A DNA stretch of 64,000 nucleotides from Phallus indusiatus (taxonomy: Eukaryota > Basidiomycota > Agaricomycetes > Phallales > Phallaceae): assembly GCA_027605045.1 (NCBI GenBank), contig JAQFWX010000074.1, forward strand, positions 75,001 through 139,000, read 5' to 3'. The notes beneath the pieces are model-generated. The model was given only the letters and a program-made list of their open reading frames with translations, was not told where the DNA came from and searched no databases. Shown here piece by piece: positions 24,070 through 36,200 of the stretch (positions are counted from its first letter, which is position 1; the number at the start of each line of letters is the position of its first letter). The position numbers and the translations under genes are program-made.

Positions 24070-24765
24070 AATTTGACGGGATGATACCCTTCTGTTTAGT
24101 AGTTCCTTCTTCTCGTCACTTCTTTGCACTTATCCTTACCTACTACCTCTTGACATATACCTCCTTTTTCTTTATTTCATCATTTTTCTTTTCATCTTCT
24201 TGTTCACACTATTACTTTTTTACTGTGACACTTCAGGCACGCCCTTGTCTATTAAGATTAGGTGGCGCTGGACGTGTTCACTTTCTTCTCCACAGACTTT
24301 GGAGTGTCAGGTACAGTCTGAAAAGGTGTATATATTTCTTTTAAAATTCTTTTGTTTTCCCTTCCCCTCCCTCATGACCCAAATCTTCTCGTCGCTGTTA
24401 CTCTAGATCTGTGTTTTTGTTCCATTCTTGGCGTGTCTCATTTTTGTCTGTCACTCGATGGCTTCATGTGATTTCTTTGTTCATTGACACGTGTAGGCTC
24501 GTTTTCCTTTCACTAATCTGTTCACTTACACAAAGGATCCGGAATAGGACAGGCTTTTATTACTGGAGCTCTGCGCCCCAGCTGTTCAGTTTGACCACAT
24601 GCGTGCCACGTGTAAACAACAATAGGCACGATGAGTCTGGTTTAATGTGGTGTATTTGGTTAAGCCTCATACAGTTTTATAAATAATTTAATTTGAAGAC
24701 ATCATTCAATCTCGAAATACATAATCTACAGTTAGATCGTTTGTCTTGGAATACAGTGATCGCAA
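24070..24765. terminator. convergent 3' intergenic region
   Basis: It lies between two convergent genes and is rich in T tracts. It should hold both polyadenylation regions. No coding exon is supported. Confidence 0.4.
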
Positions 24766-26466
24766 TTATGCAAGCGGATCCGGATGAACAGGAATCCATC
24801 TGTTAAAAACGGAACTTGGATCATACTTGTGCTTAATTCTCTGCAATCGTGGATAGTTATTTCCCCATAGTTGCTTTGATCTTGTTTGCAGATCAGTAGG
24901 GTCCGTAGCTGAAAATAATTCGTCAGTGAACAAACATTTGGAGATTAAATTTAAATTTTGTATATTACTGTAGTTCCCATAGCCAGAATTTTCGTTTTCA
25001 CTCAATTCCCTCTCCGCTTTATCAAGGATAATCTGCTGTAGTTCCCTTGATATAGATCGTGCGTGTTTCACGTCAACTCCTTTTTCTTCATCATCCCAAT
25101 TTACAATGATAAGAGCGTTCGGTTGCCTACCACGGCTGCGACATGCGGTGGCGTCGGGAGAAACTTCACAAACTTTTCTATACGGGAAAAATTCAAAATT
25201 GAGAACGACCTCGAACGGCACACGAGATGGATCTGTGGGATGTTTTTCGGAAAGTTCCAAAATACGTTTGAAAACATGTGGGGCAACCGTAGTAAGAGAC
25301 GATCTTAGACTTGTTCCTGTCTGTTTCCTGGTATTAATTCGGGTTTGTCAGAAATTAGTAGAATAATGCAAACCATGTAAACTCTCCGGCCGTGCGGTGC
25401 CATCGGATTAAACAATTCATTTGCTTGTTCAAACGGCACCTCTCGAGTCGTGTCGACCACCGGGCCTGTTTTTCTGATTATCAGTATCAAAAAGAAACTT
25501 CTACAAGTCGACTGTATACCTAAATCAAACAATGGCTTGAAGTGCTGACGGCCCTCTTCTTCTGATCCATTATAGAAAAGAGCTGCGGCGATAGCGGGCT
25601 AAAAAAGGGTTAATTTACATCTTCAAAGTACAAGACATCAACTCACCTGCTTATCCGGCCCTCGGGTCAATCCGAGTAGGATGCATTCGTCATCTCCCAC
25701 ATCACTCCACCACTTGTCTATAACAGCAGCGACCTTCTCCAAAAGCGGAGGGGGAAAGATAATCATGCCGGAAAAAATGGTTTTGCGTTGTGGATGTAGC
25801 TTCAAAACGAATTCAGTTACTATTCCAAAATTACCGCCCCCTCCACGAATAGCCCAGAATAAATCAGGATGAGACGTTTCAGAGGCGGTAACGATTGATC
25901 CATCGGCGAGGACAATCGTCACTTGGACGAGATTATCAATTACAAGGCCATGTCTGCCGGAGAGATATCCGAAGCCCCCGCCCAAAATCAGCCCCCCGAC
26001 ACCTGTGTGATTAACTGTACCACCGGGGGAGGCCAAACCGTGTTTAATAGCGGTATAATCCACGGTTTTCCATAGTGCTCCGCCTCCAACGTAGCCCAAT
26101 CGCTTTTCGGGGTCGATTCGAGCTGTGTCAAAGTACCGGTTCAAATCAATTGACACACCGTCCTCCACAGACGAGGAGCCAGAAGGATTGTGTCCGCCTC
26201 CTTTGACGGCTAAAGGCAGATTGCTTGTTGTTGCGAATTTGACAGCATTTGCAACGTCTTGGTCATCTTTCGGGAAAACGACGTATCTGTGAAACAGTGA
26301 TCTGGTGAGCAGAGGAACTAGTACTGATGGAAACAGAGGTTGAATAATACCTAGCTTTCCGTTCAGCGTTCTTTGCCCACCGAGCCAAAGCACTTTCATA
26401 TTCTGGAGAAGAAGGTTCAACAATGTCGCCTTTGAAAAGGACTTTGAATTCCTCGAACGATGCCAT
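24766..26466 (-). CDS. berberine-bridge-type FAD-linked oxidoreductase
   Basis: The start is the ATG at 26466 (MASFEEFKVLFKGDIVEPSS). Domains in order: FAD-binding PCMH/type-4 with YVVFPKDDQDVANAVKFA, LAVKGGGHNPSGSSS (the His is the expected covalent FAD attachment), SIDLNRYFDTARID, GGTVNHTGVGGLILGGGFGY, LFWAIRGGGGNFGIVTEFVL; then the substrate domain; and a BBE C-terminal motif WGNNYPRLQRIKHKYDPSSV. No Cys sits at the second attachment position, so flavin is probably bound through one link. No signal peptide is seen, unlike secreted oligosaccharide oxidases, so it is probably cytosolic and may act in secondary metabolism. At least five short introns are present. The gene is complete. The substrate cannot be told from sequence. 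Confidence 0.85.
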
Positions 26467-27294
26467 AGTAGATAGAGTGTGTGTAATAATACTCTGTGTG
26501 ATGATGCTCACCACTTTTACTAGAAGCTTTATAAATACATTCCTCGGATGGCGTTGGATTTGTACCTTACTCCATATGGCTAATTTCTTCGACCAATGAA
26601 GACGACTCAAGGAAGTAAACGTACACGCAGTCGCTAGTGGAACAAAAGATGTCAATAAATCAATGATCGTAAGCACGAGTTTTTTTTTTTTGAAATCAGG
26701 TTCGATCTTTGAAAAAATGCTAGAGAGGAGCCGATAAGTATACGAAGTTAGTTAGTACTCGCAACGAACTTGATCTTAAAGGCTCTCAGTATATACAATC
26801 TTGGGCAAGGAGTGGGGACATCGGAGTAATTAAATTGATACTATTGGCGTCAGAGACCCCGTTGATTTACTACGGATCGCGGGACCGACACGATCTACCG
26901 CACCATTAGATATGGATAAGATAAGCTGATAAAAGATTCTCCAAAACTATATGATGTAGGACTTTGGCCGGTATACGAACTTGGTACTTTTATGATATTG
27001 GTTTGCTATGCGATGCTATGGTACATGATTGATCGGCTTCATTCATCATTACTTCAAAAAACGTATTATTCAAAGTCATTGTACAAACTGAAATTAGATA
27101 ACATAAATAAATACGGTGGGCCAGAGGGCTGAGTAAGGCTTGTCAATGTCAACAGCTTTCCAAGACGGTGGTCTCACTGAAACGAGCGAGTTCAAATTCA
27201 TTCCCACTATTGATGAGGCAGCCCATGGGTTCTTACTAAACTAGTTATTATTTGATAAGGAGGTGAGCGTAAGTTACATACAAAATGACGGATC
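26467..27294. other. intergenic, nothing recognisable
   Basis: Upstream region of the FAD oxidoreductase and 3' flank of the F-box gene. Only short meaningless frames are present. Confidence 0.45.
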
Positions 27295-29177
27295 TTACCG
27301 TGGCCATGCTGAAATCAAATACATAAGACTTCTATTCCTTGCACGGTTCTTCCCGACTGATAATAACATTTCAGGAACTGGAAAATTTGTCAAAATTCTA
27401 CTCACTTCTTTCCGCGAGCAGAGACCGATTAATATATCTTGATCAATGATAATTCCATCGTAATGATACGTTCGAGAGCTTGTTATTTCGCGGTAGCGTA
27501 GACATGTTCGGACGTGGTCTGCAAATACACGCTTTGTCTTTGATATTAACGAAGCTTCTGTCACCCAGCGGATTGTAGATGTTCCAGAGGAGTCGTCTGT
27601 AGCTACCATGAAATAAAGAAACCCTGCATCAACAATATTTTCTCGATGAACTGGGGACTCACCGATAAAAGGCAAAGGGGTCGGGTTAAAATCCCAGACT
27701 TGTAAATACGATGGACAAACACCTCTCCCGTGCCACGAGAACTTCGGTAAAGGTTTCACATATCGATTTCCATACACGTAGCCAATCCATATTGCTTCGG
27801 CTTTGGTTTCTACCAAGCGACTGGAAGAGGGACCCCAGCTTTCCCATGGTAGGACAGTATTTGGCATTGAAGTTAAGGTGGTGGAAAGTAACATCGAGGC
27901 ATGCACGAAGAGCATGCAGCAGAATGGGTTGTTTGCCGATCTTATTCCTAGTTCGACTACAATCAAAGAGCATGATGAGGCTGAGACAAAAATCCGATCG
28001 CCAGTACTGGTTGGATCAAACCCCTCCAGAGGATCAGTACGCGTCAACATAGACACAACCCTTGCGTCTTCGTGCAGGAGTGGTAACTGTAGAGTTAATA
28101 GAGGAGCAGGATCGATTGAGTCCGTATATTTCCGTGTTGGGATCTTATAAATGTCTAATCTGGGCGTATGCTTTGAACCGTGAACAGGATCAAAACTCGG
28201 TATAAGAAGATGCTCCGGGGATAGGATGGAAAATGAGCCAAATCGAATGGTCTTGGAAGAGGTGGCTTTATGCTAACCCATTTTTGACTCAATAAACAAG
28301 GGAATAGTAAAAACATTAAGTAAACTCACTAAAAGGAGTTCACCGCATGTCCAATCCCATATATAAATATGGTCTTGCTCCAAGTATGGCGGGGTCCGTG
28401 TATTCAGGCACAATACAATGAGAATATTTCCGGTCAGCTGAAAAGTGAAAGAATAATATTCATGGCGTAAAGCAATAAATAACGGCCCGTCTGAAAAACC
28501 CGATTTGGGGTGTGGGAGACCGGTCGACATTGTCAGTAAATGAACCGAATACTTTGCTCTCAACGGTCGAGAAAAAGTACTATATGTAAATTCAGCCAGG
28601 CTCTGCGGCGGACTTAGATGTCTGATACTTACTCAAGTATAGGTCGTTCAATAATGACGGCCAAATCTTGACCTGGGTCTATGGTAAAGTCTCGTATGTT
28701 GACACCTAGATCATCGTGACGCCATGTTCTCCCTGTGGTGCCGCGAATACTAGAGGGCAGCTCAGTAAAGTCTATGCCACAAGGATGATTTCTGGTCCTG
28801 CCAAATCCAAAAGCAAGGACGCCTTGAACCAACTCCCACGCATAGCTGTTCCGTTTATCGAATTGGTGATTTGAGACGAAATCCAAAGTGGTCCAATTCT
28901 TTTCGAAGCGATACAAAAGCTCAAGGCGGTCTTTGACTGTTAAATCTGAATGCCCTGTGTCAGTAACCTTGGCGGCCAACTGGGCAATTCTATACTGTAG
29001 AATTACGGATTCGGCGATTGTTTGGTGAAGACGCCTACAGGTCTGAAGTACGGCATACATAAGCCCTCGCCACAAGATAAGCATAAACATGAGATGTACC
29101 ATTGAACAGTTGATTAATTCCTTCAATTCCAGATTGCTCAAGATATACACTTGCACTTCATGTGGCAGAAAATACAT
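27295..29177 (-). CDS. F-box protein
   Basis: The N-terminus LPHEVQVYILSNLELKELIN followed, after an intron, by CRRLHQTIAESVILQYRIAQ is an F-box, the SKP1-binding module of SCF ubiquitin ligases. The rest has the loose beta-propeller-like layout common in the large agaricomycete F-box family: FTIDPGQDLAVIIERP, then EQDHIYIWDWTCGELLL, LLIPSFDPVHG, YLQVWDFNPTPLPF. The gene is split by several short introns. The 3' end is uncertain: the frame ending near 27295 and an alternative ending near 27320 are both possible. The target of the putative SCF complex is unknown. This is the last ordinary gene before the nested transposon. Confidence 0.65.
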
Positions 29178-29229
29178 TATGTGGCAGCGGCAATTGCAGG
29201 AGAAGCGTGAGTAACATGTGAATAGGCTT

Positions 29230-29275
29230 GCCTAATTCACAATTCGCGGTCCGCTGGGGAGCTGGCTCTGGCTCC
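29230..29275 (+). repeat. left target duplication and inverted end of the KDZ element
   Basis: GCCTAATT at 29230-29237 is followed by CACAATTCG and CTGGGGAGCTGGCTCTGGCT, the left partner of 49019-49064. Confidence 0.5.
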
Positions 29276-29414
29276 GTGTCATAGCTTGAGCCTAGCGCTT
29301 AAAATAAATTATGTAATAGTCATGTGACCCAAAATTATGTAATAATAATATTCACTACGTTGCCGCCACTAAAACAGCACAAACTCCAACATATATCCAC
29401 ACTCGTTTTTAACA

Positions 29415-31191
29415 ATGAATCACGAAATTCCGATCCGAGAGTCAAAATGCCGAAGATGCAGAGTGTCTTCTTACAGTAAATTCATAGTGTGCCAAGGGAA
29501 AGGGAAACACCCCGAAAACAGGGGACGCATTATGCAGAAAGTAACGTGAAAGGATACCTCCACGTATATGCTTAGAAGTCATTCACGAAGCTTACAGTGT
29601 GAAGATGCAACATGCCATGATGTTATCTTTTACACAGATCCTTTTGAATCGTTTGAAGATGCCACCGCTGTTGCAGATTACTTCAACGACCATGCGTCCA
29701 CCAGAAAATTGACTATAAAGATACCTCCATCGAGATTCCTAAACGATTGCAATACCCAAAAGCCCGTGACAAGCTTCGGTCTTTGCGCTGGACGACTGTG
29801 TAAAGCAAAGCCAACAGCAAAAAAAGCACATTCAAGATGTTTGTATGCAATGTGTGCAAGTTGCTGTACACTCGATCACGAAGCAGCCATTCAAGCTGGT
29901 GTCTCAAGACGAGACTGTGCAGTTCATGTTGATCGGGGCTCTAATAACTCCAGAAATCAAGCACAGGCTGAACCACAAGCAACAAACAGCAGTCCCACGT
30001 TGTCAAACAACTTGTCGGATATTATCTCGAATACACCGGCCCCCCGGAGATATCTTTATTCAAACAGTATTAGCTCCCTATGGTCAGACACAGCTCGAGC
30101 AGCTCAGGTGAATGCTCAACAGAAGCGTGCGGCAGCAGTGGTTGCACGTGCCTCAACAAAAAAGGTTCTGCATTTTGTGACTGTGTTGATATGGCATACC
30201 GTGAGCGAAAGCTTTCATTTACTCATTTCTACTAATGAAGATATAGGAACATAAAGAACCAATAAACTATCGCCCAGAAGTTCCCAATTTTCCCAACTTT
30301 ACACTGGAATCTGCCTGCGATTGGCTTGTACAACAACTTAAGATTGAGTCTCATGACAGCCTTTTGACATACGACATGGCTACCATGGAATGGCAAACAC
30401 ACGGTCTGCAAACAGTTCGATTTGTGAAGGCAGATCAGCGTTTGTTATACAAATTGACCAGGGATATTACAAAGTCGTTCCCGGATGCGAATTGTCCAGG
30501 TTTAAGCAAGGAATTGAGCAGGGATGGAACGACAAGTACAAAAACCCCAGCTTTATCTCAACAGATATCAGCGATCAACCATACGTCAGTACCCAGTATC
30601 AAAATAGAGGCTACCGGTCCATCACACTCAGTCAAAAAGCCCAAAAGCTGGCCGACGGATTGGACGGTTTATGAAATAAATGCAGGGTTTGAGCTAATAG
30701 AAGACGGACAAAAGCAGCGGAAAAGGCTGGAAGACCTATTCCTTGAGGCATTTCGTCAGCCGATTGTACGGTCAACATTCAACAAGACCCGGAAATGGTA
30801 TCGATCTATAGACCAGAATGTCAAAGACAAATTTATCTCTTATGGGTTACAAAGGAAAGGCTCTTGGGTCCATTTCAAAACCACAGTCATGTTACAGCCT
30901 GATGATAACATCCCATCTTCAAGTCCTTGCGGATCACCATCCAACTCATTCAGCTGTACTCCCAAATCAATACAGTCTTCTCTTATTGGTACAAAGCGCG
31001 CAAGATCACCATCTTGGGAGCTACCCAACGACTTAGAAACTATTATGAATTTGAAGCGACCGCAAATACCCTCACCAACCATTAAACGCGAAGAAGACAG
31101 TGATGAGATAGTCATGATTGACGCTAGTTCTCCAATCACCCTTCACAAAGAGATACAGGATGGGATTGAGGTTTATATCTTAGATGACTAA
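29415..31191 (+). CDS. GRF-like zinc-finger / Cys-cluster protein, KDZ passenger
   Basis: Three exons (introns 29541-29597 and 30201-30246) give a protein of about 557 residues. The N-terminus has KCRRCRV, then CQGKGKHPENRGRIMQK and CEDATC, a GRF-like zinc finger split by the first intron. A second Cys cluster follows (GLCAGRLC, then RCLYAMCASCC and RDCAVH). The C-terminal half has a basic, Trp/Phe-rich domain (WPTDWTVYEINAGFELIEDG, then FRQPIVRSTFNKTRKWY), followed by a disordered tail with PSPTIKREEDSDE. GRF fingers bind single-stranded DNA in other proteins. I infer a DNA-binding accessory of the transposon, but no function is shown. The gene is intact. It converges on the transposase, with only the Ty3 insertion between them. 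Confidence 0.65.
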
Positions 31192-31382
31192 TTATCGTAT
31201 TTCATTTGTTCGTATCAGCATTAACATTCGATTTGTAGGTACATTATCAGATCATCAGTTTTACAGTGTCATTCATTTGTTCAATTCACTCATTTTCATT
31301 CTCAACACGTTATTTGTTTTGTATCATGGATAAAACATTTGTATTCACATCAACAGTTCTATTAAAACTTTCAAACAGCTAA

Positions 31383-31775
31383 TGTCAGGGTACGCTACCG
31401 CCGTCTCTCATTTTCTTACTTATTATCATCGGCATCACTTCCTTTCTATTTTATTTATCATTTCCATATTTTACTTTCACTCTCCGTTTCCTTGTTCTGT
31501 CTCTATTTCACTTTCTCTACTCGCGCGCTTGCGCTCGTACCCGGCGTGATGCCCGTGACATCACGTCGCTTAGGTTCGGTTTGGGCGCCTGGCACTTAGC
31601 TGTGTCAGGGCCGCACGCCGCGTCGTCGTTTTATGTATATAGTAGCTGTACCTAGAGTGAGGGTCCCTAAGCTTGTTCTCTTAGGATCCCCTCCCTCTAG
31701 GTGAGTAGTTAGTTTCCCTTCCAACATATTATCTTAGGATCCCCTCCCTCTAGTGTGAGCTGAGTAGCCCTAACA
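31383..31775 (+). repeat. 5' LTR
   Basis: TGTCAGGG to CCCTAACA. A TATATAG box at 31636-31642 lies 33 bases before AAGCTTGTTCT at 31669-31679, which I infer is the transcript start (U3/R border). The block CTTAGGATCCCCTCCCTCTAG is present twice (near 31680 and 31733). Confidence 0.95.
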
Positions 31776-31777
31776 GT

Positions 31778-31788
31778 AGAACAAGCTT
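31778..31788 (+). promoter_or_regulatory. primer-binding site, self-priming type
   Basis: AGAACAAGCTT, two bases after the LTR, is the exact reverse complement of AAGCTTGTTCT at 31669-31679 inside the LTR. Eleven bases at this spot is the layout of the self-primed Tf1-type elements, in which the 5' end of the RNA folds back as primer. It lies in a leader of 165 bases before gag. Confidence 0.7.
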
Positions 31789-31940
31789 CTACTCGCAGAC
31801 TGGTCGTTTCTATCGACACTCGTTACTGAAAAATCGCGCTCGACACCGACTATCGCAGTGTCGTATTTTCCCCTCGAGTCCCGTCTATAATCGACCCCTC
31901 TGTTTCGTCCTAAAACCCCTTTTTCCTTTCTCTCTCTCTC

Positions 31941-33250
31941 ATGGATTCTTCACCCCCACCCTCTGCACCCCAAATCGTCACCCTCGAAGATGTGGCGACT
32001 ATTATCATGCGGCAGTTCGCGGAAATGGATGCCCGCATGGCAAGACAGGAATCCCAGGCCTCACAGATGATTGAGGTCCTACGGAGCATCCGAGACGCGG
32101 CTAGAGCTGCTCCTACCCAAAACACCCCTGTTGACGACGCGCCCTCACCTGGACAACCACCGGCTCCTGAGCATCAAGCCAGTTCACGCTCTTCCCGAAA
32201 CACCCGACCTGCTGTACCTCCTTCGTTCGACGGAGATCGCTCCAAAGGTCGTGCCTTCTGGAACACCGTCGAGTTTTACATGAGTATATGCAGTCGCGAT
32301 TTCGAGACTGATGAACTCAAGATCGGCTGGGCAATGTCGTACATGAATGAAGGCCGCGCCCTTACCTTCAGCGAATCTATGCTGAAAAAGTATCAAAGAG
32401 GAGAGAAGCCCTTCGCCGACTGGAATGCCTTTCGGGAACGATTCAAGGCTGATTTCTTTCCACAATCCGAGCAAGAAGATGCCATCAACACCCTCTATTC
32501 CAACCGCTATGTCCAAGGCAACAGGACTGTGGAAGAGTATGTGGACGCCTTCCGCGTGCTCATTGAGCACGCTGGCTTTACGGAAGGACTCGCCATTAAC
32601 ACGTACTTTCGTAACGGTTTGGATCCGACAATTGCATCTCTAGTAGCGACGATGAAGGACCGACCCGCACTTCACGACTACGAGGGCTGGATCAGGCAAG
32701 CACGCATGTTTGACATGGACAGGCGTGCCAACGAGGCTTTCACTGCTGCTCGTCGCCGACTCGTAGGCTCTGGAACGGTTCAGACGAATCCCGCGATCGT
32801 CCCCATTAATCGACCCCGTCCCAACCCCTTTCCGTCGTATCAGACCCTCCAGATCCAGAGGAGGCCCCTGCCCCTTCCTATCAAGCTCCTTCTTACCCAC
32901 CTCCCAGGCCAGCACCTCAACTCGCGCCCGCGTTGCCTCCTAGACCTGCGGCTTCTGCTCCTACATCCCAGGTTAGACATGACCCGATGGACGTTGACGC
33001 TGCTCGTCGACGCGTAGGCCCAGAATCGACCAGATGTCATCGCTGTGGAGCAACAGGCCATTGGGCTCGTGAATGCCCTCGCGCATACGACATTCGGTAT
33101 CTTCAGCCCGACGAATTGGACGACAATATCGCACATTTGTTGGCCCAGAAAGACGCGTTGGAAGCCCAGGCGCGTGGCGACTCTGCTCTGACCCAAGGCG
33201 AGACTGTAGCTGCAACAGAGGTAGAGGATTTTCAAAACGGCGACGAGTGA
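31941..33250 (+). CDS. gag: Ty3 gag: capsid and zinc-knuckle nucleocapsid, in two frames
   Basis: The capsid part is an uninterrupted frame from the ATG at 31941 (MDSSPPPSAPQIVTLEDVAT) with the Ty3 retrotransposon-gag core (FWNTVEFYMSICSRDFETDE, then WNAFRERFKADFFPQSEQED and RTVEEYVDAFRVLIEHAGF). The CCHC knuckle (CHRCGATGHWARECP, near 33035-33080) is in a different frame, open from about 32830 to the stop at 33250. The capsid frame runs on to 33017 without a knuckle. A step of minus one near 32840 would join them, either a mutation or a frameshift signal. A further minus-one step leads from this frame to pol. Confidence 0.85.
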
Positions 33251-36200
33251 TAGGTGCACCCTCGTTGCCGACATCTAATAGATTCGACATTTTGTACATA
33301 GATCGCGAACAAAATGACATTTCTGATTCGAATCTAACTACCCCTGCTGCATCCCCTGACAAACCCAAAGAATCGCCTCCACCTGCCACACGTTCTGTTT
33401 CTACCCCATGTATGCTGTCGCCTTCTCAACGTCGTGCATTGCCAAAGGAATACCGACTCGCAGCTACCGCAGGCACGCAGAAGCTAGAGATTCCAGTAGA
33501 GCTACAGAGTGTTGACACCGGAGCCCTGCTGCACAGCAAGGCCATGCTGGACACCGGGGCTAGCGGTATGTTCCTCGATCGTGACTTTGTCGAGAAACAT
33601 CGGCTTCCCTCCGTACGCCTTGCTAAACCCATTCCCGTGTTTAACGTCGACGGTACGCCCAACCACGCTGGCTCTATCACCCACGTTGTCGACCTCGTTG
33701 TTCGCTTTCGGGATCACTCTGAACGCACCTTGTTCGCCGTTACCTCACTCAAGTATCCCGTCTTGTTCGGGCTGCCGTGGTTCAAGGCTCACAATCCTGT
33801 CATAGACTACACAACTGGTCAAGTAGAGTTCATGCGCTGCAGCCCCAGTTGTCGGTCTTGTGCCCCACGCTGGCCAGCGGGTAAGCTCTCTAAGCGCGCG
33901 TTCCAACAGATCCGACGCGCACCTCTGCCAGAGCTCGACGACACTGAGGCCGATGATCCTGACATACCAGACCTGGTCGACGTCGAGTCTGGGATTGAAG
34001 AGGGTGATCGACTGTTCGCGATATCAATGCTACCCGACGAGCCCGACACTCACCGCATATATGCCACCGAGACCATCTCCCAGCGACTAGCTCAGGCCCA
34101 CGCCAACGACGCAGACGCACCAGCTCCCAAGGGTTTTCGGGATATCGTGCCAGAGATGTTCCACAACTTTGCCGACATTTTCTCGAAGGAGTCGTTCGAC
34201 TCGTTGCCGCAATCGAAGAAGTGGGATCACCCGATAGAGCTTGTGCCAGGTTCTGAGCCCAAGTCGTGCAAGATCTACCCGTTGTCGCCCAACGAGCAGG
34301 CCGAGTTAGACGCGTTTCTAGAAGAAAACCTTGCATCTGGACGAATCCGACCCTCCAAGTCGCCCATGGCGTCCCCGGTATTCTTCATTAAGAAGAAAGA
34401 TGGCTCTCTTCGTCTCATCCAGGACTATCGGGCATTGAATGCTATGACGATTAAGAACCGTTACCCGCTGCCCCTGATCTCAGAGCTCATCAACAAATTG
34501 CAAGGTGCCCGGTACTTTACCAAGCTGGACGTGCGCTGGGGTTACAACAATGTGCGGATAAAGGAAGGAGACGAGTGGAAGGCTGCTTTCCGCACCAACC
34601 GCGGCCTTTTCGAACCTCTGGTAATGTTCTTTGGTCTCACAAATAGCCCTGCGACCTTCCAGACAATGATGAACGAGATCTTCGAGGACATGATCTCGGA
34701 AGGTGTCGTTGCCGTCTATATCGACGACATTCTCATCTACACTCAGGATCGGGAACAGCACAACCAGGTAACACGACGCGTTCTCGAACGTCTCCGCGAG
34801 CACAAGCTGTATCTCAAGGCAGAGAAGTGCGAGTTCTGCCGGACTAAGATCGAGTACTTGGGTGTTGTCATTTCCGAGAACACAGTCGAGATGGATCCCG
34901 CGAAAGTCTCGGGTGTCAGAGACTGGCCCATCCCGAAGAACGTCACTGAGGTCCAGTCCTTCCTGGGCTTCGCCAACTTCTACCGTCGGTTTATCAAGGA
35001 TTTCGCGCATATTGCCAATCCCATGTTCGGGTTAACCAAGAAGGATACACCCTTCGTCTGGTCCGACACTTGTCAGCATGCTTTCGATACTCTGAAGTCG
35101 TCAATTACCTCTGCTCCCATTCTTCTCATTCCCAACCCCACTAATCCTTACCGGGTTGAAGCAGACAGCTCCGACTTTGCAACAGGCGCGGTTCTTTCAC
35201 AGTTGTCGAACGAGGACGGCAAATGGCATCCTGTTGCGTTCTTCTCGAAGGCCCTCAGTCCCGTTGAACGCAACTACGAGATTCACGACAAGGAGATGCT
35301 GGCTATCATACGGTCCTTAGAGGAATGGCGACACTTTCTCGAAGGCGCATCCCACCCTATCGACATACGGACTGATCACAAGAATCTTGAATATTTCATG
35401 TCCGCGCGTAACCTAAATCGTCGTCAAGCTAGATGGTCAGTATATCTCTCACGATTCGACTTTACTCTGCAGCATATACCGGGTAAGTCGATGGGGAAAC
35501 CTGATGGCTTGTCCCGTCGCCCAGATCATGGCTCGGGAAAAGACGACAATCGTGGCGTCACTCTAATCCGACCCGAAATGTTTGCAATCAATGCTCTGCA
35601 AACATTCCGTCTTAAGGGGGAGGAGGAGGACCTTCTACGCCAGATTCGCAAGGCCAAACGAGAAGGCAAGGTCGAGGATAGTGTGTCTAAAGCCGTTGCA
35701 ACACTTCGTGCACTGGGTGGTCGTTCAGCTCACTCGTCGGAATGGTTTGAAGACCAGGACCTCCTCTACTATCGCGGCAAGGTTTACGTGCCAAATGTGG
35801 ACGAGTTGCGTCGGAAAATCCTTTCCAGACACCACGACACCAAACTCGGTGGTCACCCGGGTCGTTTCAAGACTCTCGAGCTCGTTTCGCGCACCTTCTG
35901 GTGGCCAGGTGTCTCTAGGTATGTCCAACGCTATGTAGAGGCCTGCGACATGTGTCTACGTACGAAACCGTCTCGTCATGCTCCCTATGGCCTTCTCCGA
36001 CCCACAGAAGTGCCAAGTCGACCCTGGGAACACATCTCAGTCGACTTCATCGTGGAGCTGCCAGAATCTAACGGTTTCGACGCGATCCTCTCTGTCGTCG
36101 ACTCTCTCACCAAACGGGTTCATTTCGTGCCGACATTTACGACACTTGACGCGACGGGTCTAGCCCGTCTGTACCTTCAACACGTCTGGAAGCTCCATGG

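Noticed and set aside
24766..26466. Bicovalent flavin attachment in the FAD oxidoreductase
   Set aside because: The His site is present but no Cys occurs at the second attachment position.
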